In this document: piece after piece, positions 7,036-14,819 of the stretch
How the letters are laid out: every line of letters begins with the position of its first letter
Position numbering within the stretch: the first letter of the stretch is position 1
Assembly: GCA_900759105.1 (NCBI GenBank)
Contig: CAAETY010000008.1
Coordinates: forward strand, 1-16,724
From: Peptococcaceae bacterium
GTDB lineage: Bacteria > Bacillota > Peptococcia > Peptococcales > Peptococcaceae
DNA: 16,724 bases
Reading direction: 5' to 3'
Position numbers and translations under genes: made by a program
The notes under the pieces: model-generated
Databases searched by the model: none
What the model saw: the letters and a program-made list of their open reading frames with translations, nothing else
What the model was told of the DNA's origin: nothing

Positions 7036-8028
7036 ATGAACTATATTGTATTGGATATGGAATGGAATCAAGCGTTTACCAATAAAAGAATGGTGCGGAC
7101 ACCGGTGGTGCTCTATGGCGAGATTATTCAAATCGGTGCTGTTAAGTTAGACGAGAACTTTCAGATGGTGGATTTTTTCAAAATAGGCGTGCGTCCGCAG
7201 TATTATGTCAAAATGCACAAAAAAGTCAAAGCGCTCACGCGTATTACAAACGGAGTGCTTCGTAATGGCTTAGCGTTTCCGGTGGCGCTCTCTTATTTTA
7301 GGATTTGGTGCGGTGAAGATGCTGTATTTCTTACGTGGGGAAGCGATGATATGGATATTCTTCGGGACAATATGACGTTGCATCAAATGTCACATAAGGG
7401 TTTGCCAAAGGCCTACAATCTGCAGCATATTTTTGATGCGCAGATTGCAAAACGCGGTCATGTTATGTCGCTAAAAAAGGCGATGGCACTCATCGAAGCA
7501 CCGGGACGCAAGGCGCACGATGCGCTGAACGATGCCATTAACACCGCAGAGATATGCAAGCATCTCGATATGGAAAAAGGGCTTGCAGAATATGATGATA
7601 TTTTGGACAGCATCGAGCTTTCCAGTGAGCGTGTCAACGGGCCGTGTATAGAGTGTGTTGAAAGTGAAACGCTGTACCGGAGTAAAACACATGCGCTGGC
7701 TGATGTGGCGTTAACAACGTTTTATAGTGAGCATTATGATTGCCAAGTGGTATGTGAAGTACCGTTCAAACAAAACAAGATGAAGTACATAGCAAAGGGT
7801 ACTTTGGCATCCGGAGAAACGGTGTTTGTGCGTTTTAGATTTAAGCGGATGGATGATGACCAATATCAAGTGGTACGCATTATTCATGAGTGGAATGCGG
7901 AAAATGACGCTTACTACGATAGTAGGCGAGAAAAGAATTTATTAAAATGTGCGAGAGCTCTTGAGTTTTCTTACGAGGAATCAGGGACAGCGGGACTTAG
8001 TGGCATAATGTGCAGTCAGACGGTATAA
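7036..8028 (+). CDS. DEDDh 3'-5' exonuclease (DnaQ / KapD-like)
   Basis: This 330-residue protein begins with an exonuclease fold. Motif I is D7-x-E9 in YIVLDMEWNQ, followed by GEIIQIGAVKL. Motif II falls around TWGSDDMDIL (residues 100-109). Motif III is H161-D-A-L-N-D166. Such enzymes degrade DNA or RNA 3' ends with two metal ions; the TWGSDD style recalls KapD/ERI-1 relatives that act on RNA, but the substrate is not shown. Residues about 200-330 form an extra domain of basic and aromatic character (VRFRFKRMDDDQYQVVRI) that I do not recognise. The ATG at 7036 is chosen because GAGGTG is just upstream and the motif starts at once; the TTG at 6967 lacks a site. The fusion gene follows after 103 nt, with no terminator between. 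Confidence 0.85.
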   Translation: MNYIVLDMEWNQAFTNKRMVRTPVVLYGEIIQIGAVKLDENFQMVDFFKIGVRPQYYVKMHKKVKALTRITNGVLRNGLAFPVALSYFRIWCGEDAVFLTWGSDDMDILRDNMTLHQMSHKGLPKAYNLQHIFDAQIAKRGHVMSLKKAMALIEAPGRKAHDALNDAINTAEICKHLDMEKGLAEYDDILDSIELSSERVNGPCIECVESETLYRSKTHALADVALTTFYSEHYDCQVVCEVPFKQNKMKYIAKGTLASGETVFVRFRFKRMDDDQYQVVRIIHEWNAENDAYYDSRREKNLLKCARALEFSYEESGTAGLSGIMCSQTV

Positions 8029-8077
8029 TGCAAGTAATGGGTGCGCGGTTTTGCGCAGGACATCAATCAATGATGAA

Positions 8078-8095
8078 AAGATGCAGGTGCATCTT
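8078..8095 (+). repeat. 18-bp palindrome between exonuclease and fusion gene
   Basis: AAGATGCA and TGCATCTT flank a GG centre, giving perfect 8-bp arms 37 nt before the ATG of the fusion gene. There is no U-tract after it, so it is not a terminator. It may be an operator for a dimeric repressor or an RNA hairpin in the leader. Confidence 0.4.
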
Positions 8096-8131
8096 ACTAT
8101 ACAAAGTGAAGCAATATGGGGAGGGGTTCAA

Positions 8132-10252
8132 ATGGAAGATTTGATTATCCACATGAATCAATTGGAGCGGAATGAACATCATGCACAGATAGAATCAGCC
8201 ATTGCCGAATTTACAAAGCTTGATGGGGAAGCGTCCTTTGATGATGTGATTAAAGTGTTGGAAACCATTCGTCAAGCAATTAATGCTAAAGTGCAGGTGA
8301 TTGTGCCGGTAGAACTTGAAAATGAACAGGCAGCGCATATAGCAGATGTGATGCTTCAAAACGATGAAGCACTGCCGCAAGAAGACAACGTAAAAATCAA
8401 TTTCAGAACGGTTTCAGTCGAAAACGGCCATACCGCATTTGTGGCATTTACGAGCTATGAAGCCGTGGAGGCTGGCTCGGCAACGTCTACAGCGACCATT
8501 GATTTGGAGAGCTATCTCGAGCAAACGCTGATGGATCAAAGCGTAACAGAGTTGGTTTTTAACTCATGGACGGATTATTTTGTGATTCCGAAACAATTTA
8601 TTGAAATGATTTTTCATGCCAATTTGCCGCCGAAAGATTGCAAAAACCAGGTGTATTTTGAAACAGGGGATATTACCACCTATGAAGTGGATGCCATTGT
8701 CAATGCTGCAAACGAGAGCCTGTTGGGCGGTGGTGGTGTAGACGGCGCCATTCATCGTGCGGCTGGGCCGGAGTTGCTGGCGGAATGTCGCACCTTAGGG
8801 GGCTGTAAAACCGGAGAAGCGAAAATTACTAAAGGGCACAAACTTAAGGCTCTCCATGTCATTCACACTGTGGGGCCGATTTATTCCGGAAAGGAACAGG
8901 ATGCGGTGTTGTTGCGTCGATGCTATTGGAATAGCTTGGAGCGAGCACGAGAAAATCGTATCCACAGCATTGCATTTCCGGCAATCTCTACCGGGGTGTA
9001 TGGTTATCCACTTGAAGCGGCTACAGAGATTGCTGTTCAGACCATACGGGATTGGGTGCTGGTGAATCCTTATTATGGCATTGCGGTGGTATTTGTAGGC
9101 TTTGATGAACACACTACAGCGATGTATGAACGTATATGGGATGCATGTGAAGAAGGTCCAAATCGTCGTCAAGTAGTGGATGAAAACGATGGAACCGTAG
9201 AGCGTGCAATAGCCTTTGCCATGAAAGCGCACAAGGGTATGAGCGCGAAGTGCACCAATCGTCCGTATATTCTCCATCCTCTCGAAGTAGTACAAATATT
9301 AACGGCGATGGATGCCGATACCAACCTTATTGCAGCAGGGGCGCTTCATGATACCGTTGAAGATACGGATGTGACCATGCTTGATATTTATGAAACGTTC
9401 GGTGTGGACATTGCAGGTCTAGTAGCAGCCAACACCGAAGATAAGCGTGATATTTGGTATATGCGCAAGCTCCATACCATTGAGATGCTCGAGGATTTGC
9501 CGATTCGCGAAAAAATGCTTATCATGGCAGATAAGCTTGCCAATTTGCGTCGTATGATGCGTGATTATGAAGAAATCGGCGATCAGCTGTGGGAGCGCTT
9601 CAATGCACCGCAACATATGCAAGCATGGTATTTTGGTAATATAGAAGATGGCTTGCTGGATTTACAAGATTATTACGATACCAAAAGATGTTATTGGGAA
9701 TACAATGGTTTATATAAAGATTTGTTTGTGATTTTTGTAGTGGATGAGAAAAAAGGGCTTTTATATCAGCTTAATGTTGATGGAGAGGACTTTGTGCTCA
9801 AAAAAGGAAAGCCCGAGTGGCTTCCGCTTGAAGGCAACATTAGCAAGAATGCAGTAGCCATTGAACGTAAGCTGGCCGAACGCATTGAAGACAATTGGGC
9901 GGAGCCGTTTTGGAAAAAACACGTTGAAGACATGCAGGACGGATTCTATGTGTTGTACGATGCCAGCGACAGAGGTATCGCGATTGACATTGAAGATGCG
10001 TGTATGCGCCTTTTGGTGCGTAATGGTGTCGCACCGGCGGATGGTGATAATCCAAAAGCCGGATTTATGCCGGTGCATTGCTTAGATAGCGACGGTACCC
10101 ATCATGTGTTGACGCGTTTGCGTATTGAAAACAGCGTTCGCAATAAACTCACTACCATCCTCACAAAAGCATTTGGCAGCGACGATGGCGCCGCACGATT
10201 TAAGAAATATTGCACCGAGTTAAATGAAAACTGTGACTGCGTGACCGAGTAA
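8132..10252 (+). CDS. SseB-like / macrodomain / RelA-SpoT-type HD hydrolase fusion
   Basis: This 706-residue protein has four parts. Residues about 10-160 resemble the SseB N-terminal domain (HTAFVAFTSYEAVE). Residues 172-340 are a MacroD-type macrodomain: GDI (179-181), NAAN (191-194), GGGGVDGAIH (199-208) and STGVYGYP (286-293), which binds ADP-ribose and often removes it from proteins. Residues 355-515 are an HD phosphohydrolase of the SpoT/Mesh1 type: AH (H367), PYILHP (H382), HD (406-407), ED (410-411) and DKLANL (D467, N471), so the metal and nucleotide residues for (p)ppGpp hydrolysis look complete. No synthetase motifs follow. Residues 516-706 are unassigned. GGAGG 7 nt before the ATG fixes the start; the TTG at 8051 does not have one. 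It probably shares a transcript with the exonuclease gene. Confidence 0.85.
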   Translation: MEDLIIHMNQLERNEHHAQIESAIAEFTKLDGEASFDDVIKVLETIRQAINAKVQVIVPVELENEQAAHIADVMLQNDEALPQEDNVKINFRTVSVENGHTAFVAFTSYEAVEAGSATSTATIDLESYLEQTLMDQSVTELVFNSWTDYFVIPKQFIEMIFHANLPPKDCKNQVYFETGDITTYEVDAIVNAANESLLGGGGVDGAIHRAAGPELLAECRTLGGCKTGEAKITKGHKLKALHVIHTVGPIYSGKEQDAVLLRRCYWNSLERARENRIHSIAFPAISTGVYGYPLEAATEIAVQTIRDWVLVNPYYGIAVVFVGFDEHTTAMYERIWDACEEGPNRRQVVDENDGTVERAIAFAMKAHKGMSAKCTNRPYILHPLEVVQILTAMDADTNLIAAGALHDTVEDTDVTMLDIYETFGVDIAGLVAANTEDKRDIWYMRKLHTIEMLEDLPIREKMLIMADKLANLRRMMRDYEEIGDQLWERFNAPQHMQAWYFGNIEDGLLDLQDYYDTKRCYWEYNGLYKDLFVIFVVDEKKGLLYQLNVDGEDFVLKKGKPEWLPLEGNISKNAVAIERKLAERIEDNWAEPFWKKHVEDMQDGFYVLYDASDRGIAIDIEDACMRLLVRNGVAPADGDNPKAGFMPVHCLDSDGTHHVLTRLRIENSVRNKLTTILTKAFGSDDGAARFKKYCTELNENCDCVTE

Positions 10253-10279
10253 GAATATGTCACGAGCTTATCCATAAAG

Positions 10280-10317
10280 AAAGTCCCTTACCGATTCAAA
10301 CGGTAGGGGACTTTTTT
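10280..10317 (+). terminator. Terminator of the exonuclease-fusion operon
   Basis: AAGTCCCTTACCG (10281-10293) pairs with CGGTAGGGGACTT (10301-10313), with a 7-nt loop and a run of six T. Confidence 0.88.
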
Positions 10318-10325
10318 GTAGGGGA

Positions 10326-10747
10326 TTAGGAATGCCATTCTTGAAATTGGCGGCTGATTGCTTTGAGCTCTTCATTGTTGAGCTCGTGGAGGTGTTCCAG
10401 TTTTTTCATCATGAGAATCATTTCGGCATCTTCATGTCGGCGGAGTGCGATGTGGTAGTAGTTAACGATGGTACTGGTGACAATGGCGATAACAGCAATT
10501 GAAAAGAGGGATAAGCATGCACTGAGAATTTTAACGATGGTGCTGACAGCAACGACTTCACCAAAGCCGATGGTGCTTATGAGCTCAAAGCAATACCAAA
10601 TAGCCGTACCAAAGGAATTAAACGCGGGGTCGATGCAAAAATAAGGTAGGCAACAATCCAGTAAACAGCAACGAAGACGACAAATATCTTAAAAAGGTTG
10701 GTGCTTTTGAGGGCTAGAAAAAAGTCCGTGTTTTTCTATTTCTTCAT
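10326..10747 (-). pseudogene. Broken two-helix potassium channel
   Basis: Read on the minus strand, the ATG at 10747 has a good AAGGAG site but meets a TAG at codon 4 (10738-10736). The frame then encodes a first membrane helix (NLFKIFVVFVAVYWIVAYLIF). At a run of five A on the plus strand (10637-10641) one base appears to be missing. Restoring it continues into DPAFNSFGTAIWYCFEL, the selectivity filter STIGFGE, a second membrane helix and a short charged C-terminal tail ending at 10326. The repaired protein would be about 140 residues, the size of minimal ion channels. With two separate lesions it is probably a true pseudogene, though the homopolymer shift alone could be a sequencing error. 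Confidence 0.8.
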
Positions 10748-10916
10748 GGCAGGCTCCTTAGTTAATAATAATAATTCGGTAATAGACCATTCGATTAGAA
10801 GGCACACTGTCTTTATTGTATCGATTAAAAGAGCGAAGATAAAAGGTAAATTAACAGTTGCGGATGAATGTCAATAGTCATGTTCACATTTGCAACAATA
10901 ATGGCGGATTTGTTCA

Positions 10917-10945
10917 TTGTTCTTGGACGAAAAGTTTTCTAGAAT
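10917..10945 (+). promoter_or_regulatory. Promoter of the TetR-type regulator
   Basis: TTGTTC (10917-10922), a 17-bp spacer and TAGAAT (10940-10945) give a start near 10952. A perfect 10-bp palindrome, GTTGTACAAC (10965-10974), follows within the leader and could be the regulator's own operator. Confidence 0.45.
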
Positions 10946-11002
10946 AATAGTAGCGCGACAGTGTGTTGTACAACGTAATGTTGTTGTTTGTGGGAGGATA
11001 AA

Positions 11003-11590
11003 ATGAATCAGTTAGAGTCAATGAAAAAAGAACCGACAGGAAAACGCCGTATCAAAGAGGCATTCTGGCAGCTTTATCAAGAGCGTCCAATCGAAGATAT
11101 TGGTATTAAGGAAATTGTCGCTTTAGCCGGTTGTAATCGCACGACGTTTTATTATCATTACAAGAATATTCATGAGTTATTGGATGATATTGAACATGAA
11201 TGTATTATTCAAGATGTGTCTTATCTGCTTATGGATGTGATTCATAACAATAAGAATTATATAGCACTGTTGGATTTGATTAATTCAAAGAAAGATGTGC
11301 TTATGCGTATCAGTTTGCTTTTGGGGCCCAATGGGGATCCGGCGTTTTCTCAAAAACTCAAAGAATTGATTTTGGAACGCTGGCGTGAACTTATTTGTGA
11401 GCCGGGCGAGGAGCTGCCGCGAGAAAAGCAGATTATTCTTGAGTATCTAATCAGTGGATTGTTGGGTCTATTGAGTAATATGAACGGCGGTGCTCATTTC
11501 ACTGTGGAAGAAATTGCTAACGTCATGATGCGCTTGTATTCAGCGGATTTGCTTAAATCCATCGATCAGGTGCTGTTTAATGAAGAATAA
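11003..11590 (+). CDS. TetR/AcrR family transcription regulator
   Basis: This is a 195-residue protein. Residues about 10-65 form the TetR helix-turn-helix (RRIKEAFWQLYQERPIEDIG, then IKEIVALAGCNRTTFYYHY), close to the TetR consensus with its typical TFYYHYK ending. The C-terminal ligand-binding half is mostly helical with no known motif, as usual for this family. GGAGG sits 5 nt before the ATG at 11003, so the upstream TTG frame is not used. It is a single-gene unit: promoter at 10917-10945 and terminator at 11597-11631. The target is not evident; candidates are its own promoter, the broken channel on the other strand, or the lipoprotein downstream. Confidence 0.88.
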   Translation: MNQLESMKKEPTGKRRIKEAFWQLYQERPIEDIGIKEIVALAGCNRTTFYYHYKNIHELLDDIEHECIIQDVSYLLMDVIHNNKNYIALLDLINSKKDVLMRISLLLGPNGDPAFSQKLKELILERWRELICEPGEELPREKQIILEYLISGLLGLLSNMNGGAHFTVEEIANVMMRLYSADLLKSIDQVLFNEE

Positions 11591-11596
11591 TAATAG

Positions 11597-11631
11597 AGGC
11601 CTTGTGAGGTTGTACTCACGAAGGCCTTTTT
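11597..11631 (+). terminator. Terminator of the TetR-type gene
   Basis: AGGCCTT (11597-11603) pairs with AAGGCCT (11621-11627), and GTGAG pairs with CTCAC above a one-base bulge. Five T follow. Confidence 0.85.
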
Positions 11632-11651
11632 GTGTGGTGTAGAAAATATTA

Positions 11652-11679
11652 TTGATAGTGGGAATATGAATGGTATACT
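11652..11679 (+). promoter_or_regulatory. Promoter of the thioredoxin-like lipoprotein
   Basis: TTGATA (11652-11657), a 16-bp spacer and TATACT (11674-11679) are near consensus. The predicted start is near 11686. Confidence 0.6.
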
Positions 11680-11732
11680 GGTTAAAAATATCTGTAGATG
11701 GCTATTTGTTAGGACGATAGGGGAGTGAAGCG

Positions 11733-12818
11733 ATGAAAAAAAGATGGGCAATGCTGTTGTTGACAGCCATGGCATTATTGATGTTTGCCGGTTGTGGAGT
11801 TGGTACGGAGAAAACAGAAAGTGGTATCGTTATCAACAAGGATTATAGCGAAAAAACAATGACCACGGTGAGTGGCGAAGCTGTTGATGTAGCGAATACC
11901 GCTTTTGCGTTAGGTGCGACCAATTATGGTTATGCGATGGTGTATCCGCAAAGTTGGAAAGAGATTCCGGACATGAATCTTTATTTGGCGCGTGATGATA
12001 ATGTATGTGTGGCAAGTTATGTGCCACAGGAAGTAGTCAATCAATTGACAGTCATGGCAGATTCGGATATAACAGAAACGGAAATGGCACAAGCAAGTGC
12101 TTTGCTGAAAGAATCGCGGATTCCATTTGCTGCGCTGTGTGCCTTAGAGGACAAACAAAGTAGCAAGCCGGCCTTGTTGGCAGATTATCATGCATCCGAG
12201 GAGATTGCAATAGCAAATGGCTATACGTACATGCTTTACTATAACACCGCATTTGATTATGAAGAGCTATGCGAAACGGATACAGCAAATTTGACGATTC
12301 TGGCAGAGAGTGTAGAAACGATGGCAAATAATGTTGTGATTTTTCCACCGCAGGTAGTAAAAGAATCCGAATTTGCCGGTGGTTTAGCAGCATTTAGTGC
12401 AAAGGATATGAATGGCAAAGCGGTCAATCAAAGTGTATTTACCAACTATGATTTAACGATGGTAAATATTTGGACCACATGGTGCAGTTATTGCATTAAG
12501 GAAATAGATGGACTTGAAGCGCTGTACAAACAGCTGCCGGAAAACGTAAATATGCTAACTGTTTGTGTAGATGCGCAGGAGGAAATGCAATTGGCAGAAG
12601 AAATTCTGGATAAAACCGGTGCCACATTTCAAACCTTGGTAGGTAATGACAGTTTGCAGGAAGCATTGCTTCAATATGTGAGTGGTTATCCAACCACTGT
12701 TTTTGTGGATAAAGACGGGAATGTGGTGGGTGATGTTCAACAAGGTGCGCCAGGCAGAGATGTGGTAGCGGGCTATCAAGCACTCATTGAAAATCGCTTG
12801 GCATTGGTGAATGAATGA
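11733..12818 (+). CDS. TlpA-type thioredoxin-fold lipoprotein
   Basis: This 361-residue protein is anchored outside the membrane. The start MKKRWAMLLLTAMALLMFAGC is a lipoprotein signal with lipobox FAGC (Cys21, an F where L is usual). Residues about 30-205 match no family I know. Residues about 208-355 are a TlpA/ResA-like thioredoxin domain with the redox pair C251-S-Y-C254 in WTTWCSYC and the cis-proline P320 in GYPTTVFVD. Such proteins reduce or exchange disulfides of exported proteins or cytochrome c. No CcdA-type membrane partner lies in the window. GGGGAG 7 nt upstream supports the start. It has its own promoter. The free cysteines in the middle domain (C92, C136, C180) are worth noting. 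Confidence 0.88.
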   Translation: MKKRWAMLLLTAMALLMFAGCGVGTEKTESGIVINKDYSEKTMTTVSGEAVDVANTAFALGATNYGYAMVYPQSWKEIPDMNLYLARDDNVCVASYVPQEVVNQLTVMADSDITETEMAQASALLKESRIPFAALCALEDKQSSKPALLADYHASEEIAIANGYTYMLYYNTAFDYEELCETDTANLTILAESVETMANNVVIFPPQVVKESEFAGGLAAFSAKDMNGKAVNQSVFTNYDLTMVNIWTTWCSYCIKEIDGLEALYKQLPENVNMLTVCVDAQEEMQLAEEILDKTGATFQTLVGNDSLQEALLQYVSGYPTTVFVDKDGNVVGDVQQGAPGRDVVAGYQALIENRLALVNE

Positions 12819-12861
12819 AAATAGCAAGCGGTGTGGTATTGAACGTCAGATGTCGAGTGCC

Positions 12862-13458
12862 TTAGCGTTTAATAAGAAAGACATTGAGCCATTTTTCATG
12901 TGCGCGGTTAGGTCGGGCATCGCCGGTGATGAACTGGCGGTCAAGATGTAAGTCGGGGAGCGCATGGAGGATGTTGTTAAAACGCCTTTCGGTCATGTCG
13001 GTAAAGAAGCGGCCGTTACGCATTTCATCGGTGTTGCCGTATTTGAAAGAGGCATAGAAGCACCCCCCGGAAAGCAGGCAATCGGAAAGTGTTTGCATGA
13101 CGCGAATGAGTGCCTCCCATTCGAGGTGTAAAAGTGAGGCGCACGCCCAAATCCCATTGTAGAAGCGATTCGGTCGATAATCTTCGAATGTGGTGCATAT
13201 AATCGGTTGACCAAGAAGACGGCTTGCATGGGCGCACATGGCGTGGGAACCGTCAATCGCCGTTACCTCATGACCTGCCTGAAGAAACGCCAAGCTATCG
13301 CGCCCAGAGCCACATCCCACATCAAGCACAGCAGCATGGGACGGGAGATAGGTCATAAAAGTCTCTTGAAGTGCACGAAAATCAACAGACGCTGTTGTTG
13401 CAACAAATATATCAGCGTTTATATTGTAGTAGTCGATGGTGGTTACTGTTGTGTTCAT
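12862..13458 (-). CDS. SAM-dependent methyltransferase, class I
   Basis: This is a 198-residue protein with a Rossmann methyltransferase core. Motif I is VLDVGCGSGRDS (residues 44-55), followed by an acidic residue ending strand 2 (VTAIDG, D69) and a CASLLHL region after strand 4. The overall style is that of small TehB/UbiE-like methyltransferases; the substrate cannot be told. The ATG at 13458 is chosen because AAGGAG lies 6 nt upstream and a near-consensus promoter lies just beyond (13496-13524). The frame can be extended to 13608 only by reading through that promoter. It faces the lipoprotein gene tail to tail (43 nt apart), and I see no strong terminator in between. Confidence 0.85.
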   Translation of the reverse strand: MNTTVTTIDYYNINADIFVATTASVDFRALQETFMTYLPSHAAVLDVGCGSGRDSLAFLQAGHEVTAIDGSHAMCAHASRLLGQPIICTTFEDYRPNRFYNGIWACASLLHLEWEALIRVMQTLSDCLLSGGCFYASFKYGNTDEMRNGRFFTDMTERRFNNILHALPDLHLDRQFITGDARPNRAHEKWLNVFLIKR

Positions 13459-13495
13459 GGCATACTCCTTATAACAAATGATGATATCTAATGCT

Positions 13496-13524
13496 AGTAT
13501 AATAAGGTCGTGCTTGTCACTCAA
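13496..13524 (-). promoter_or_regulatory. Promoter of the methyltransferase
   Basis: On the minus strand the -35 TTGAGT (13524-13519) and -10 TATACT (13501-13496) are 17 bp apart. The predicted start is near 13489, about 30 nt before the ATG at 13458. Confidence 0.6.
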
Positions 13525-13654
13525 CGTGTCTTTCAATAAAAAACGGCAGGAATTATTGCACAAAGGGTGGAATTTATTGGAATGTTGTGGTATCCTTCGT
13601 GATAACACGTGGGGCGTTCTGTGAAGGACGAGTGTAACAATGAAAAGATGAAAG

Positions 13655-13680
13655 TGGGAACTGTCGCTTGGCAGTTCCCA
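13655..13680 (+). terminator. Hairpin upstream of the phosphatidyltransferase gene
   Basis: TGGGAACTG (13655-13663) pairs perfectly with CAGTTCCCA (13672-13680). The tail TTCGTCTGTTATT is only weakly T-rich, so it may be an attenuator or leader hairpin rather than a full terminator. Confidence 0.45.
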
Positions 13681-13740
13681 TTCGTCTGTTATTGTGGAAA
13701 AATGGGACGAAAAAGTTCACGGAAAAGGAAATGACTAAGT

Positions 13741-14298
13741 ATGAAACATTTTACAAAGGAAGAGTTTTTCTCAATTCCTAATTTAATGGGTTATTTTCGG
13801 ATTCTCTTAATCCCAATTTATTGTACTTTCTATATTACTGCCGAAAGTCCAAAGGATTATTGGTTAGCAACGGGGATTGTGCTTATCTCGGCGGTGACAG
13901 ATTTCTTAGATGGACAAATTGCACGTCACTTTGATATGGTGACGGAATTTGGAAAGCTGTTGGACCCGGTTGCAGACAAAATAAACCATGCGGCAATGGC
14001 TGTTTGTGTAGCAACGAAATATCCGTTTATGTGGGCATTGTTGGCCCTTATGGCAGTGAAGGAAGGATACATGGCCTATCAAGGGCTATATTATCTTGGC
14101 AAAGACAAAATGATGGATGGTGCCAAATGGTATGGTAAGGTCTGCACGGCAACGCTTTTTGTTGGGTTGCTGATGCTTTTCTTTCAATACAATATGTCGG
14201 TTGGCACTGCTAATGGAATCATCCTGTTAATGATGTGTGTGATGATGTTTACCTTCACAAAATATATCATGTACTATCAAATGATGAAAAACAACTAA
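13741..14298 (+). CDS. CDP-alcohol phosphatidyltransferase (PgsA-like)
   Basis: This 185-residue integral membrane enzyme joins a CDP-activated lipid to an alcohol in phospholipid synthesis. The family signature is complete: D54-x2-D57-G-x2-A61-R62-x8-G71-x3-D75-x3-D79, the last aspartates being metal and catalytic residues. Hydrophobic helices lie near residues 18-32, 40-56, 85-105, 132-150 and 155-178. The N-terminal SIPNLMGYFRILLIPI is typical of phosphatidylglycerophosphate synthase (PgsA), but cardiolipin or phosphatidylinositol relatives look alike, so no symbol is given. The ribosome binding site (AAGGA, 11 nt upstream) is rather distant; no better start is in frame. A terminator follows 15 nt after the stop. 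Confidence 0.88.
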   Translation: MKHFTKEEFFSIPNLMGYFRILLIPIYCTFYITAESPKDYWLATGIVLISAVTDFLDGQIARHFDMVTEFGKLLDPVADKINHAAMAVCVATKYPFMWALLALMAVKEGYMAYQGLYYLGKDKMMDGAKWYGKVCTATLFVGLLMLFFQYNMSVGTANGIILLMMCVMMFTFTKYIMYYQMMKNN

Positions 14299-14312
14299 AT
14301 CAAGTCCAAACG

Positions 14313-14350
14313 AAACCGAAGATGGCCACCGGCTGCCTTCGGTTTTATTG
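14313..14350 (+). terminator. Terminator of the phosphatidyltransferase gene
   Basis: AAACCGAAG (14313-14321) pairs with CTTCGGTTT (14337-14345), with an inner GCC/GGC pairing in the loop and a TTTTATTGT tail. The tail runs straight into the coding sequence of the DUF3427 remnant. Confidence 0.75.
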
Positions 14351-14819
14351 TCCGCTTGACGTTCATTGTACCTATACCCGCGATCAAATATTAGTAGCAC
14401 TGGATTTTATGAAACCTAAAACAGTACGCGAAGGGGTAAAGTGGATGCCGGACAAGAATATTGACGCATTCTTTATTACCTTGAATAAGGCTGACAAGGA
14501 CTATTCACCAACGACGATGTATAACGATTATTCCATTAGTGAAACGCTCTTTCATTGGCAAAGTCAGAGTACAACTTCAGCGTCGTCAAAAACAGGCAAG
14601 CGCTATATCAATCATGTGAAAGAAGGTAGTATGGTATTGCTCTTTGTGCGTGAATTTAAGGTAGATTATATTATCGGTGGCGCACAAGCGTATACGTATT
14701 TGGGCAGAGCTCAATATGTGAGTCACGAAGGGTCACGGCCGATGAACATTATCTGGAAGCTGGATGAAGCGATTCCGGCGAAATTCCTTAAAAAGACAAA
14801 GAAATTGGTGGTGGGATAA
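14343..14819 (+). pseudogene. DUF3427 C-terminal domain of a DEAD/DEAH helicase, headless
   Basis: The frame encodes about 158 residues that match the C-terminal DUF3427 domain of large clostridial helicases (PLDc-like nuclease, DEAD/DEAH helicase, DUF3427): HCTYTRDQIL, REGVKW, FFITLNKADKDYSPTTMYND, LFHWQSQST, YINHVKEGSMVLLFVRE and YLGRAQYVSHEGSRPMNI. The similarity starts at about CPLDVH, right after the terminator of the preceding gene, with no start codon or ribosome binding site there. The nuclease and helicase domains are absent. In-frame ATGs upstream (14235) lie inside the phosphatidyltransferase gene, and the first one downstream (14410) lacks a binding site. The rest of the domain has no stop, so the loss is either recent or the fragment is still made. 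Its TAA touches the ATG of the Nudix gene. Confidence 0.75.

Noticed and set aside
8795..9295. 166-residue minus-strand frame
   Set aside because: Antisense to the macrodomain/HD region, whose motifs are clear on the plus strand.
13459..13608. N-terminal extension of the methyltransferase frame
   Set aside because: It would read through a near-consensus promoter and ribosome site; the ATG at 13458 is better.
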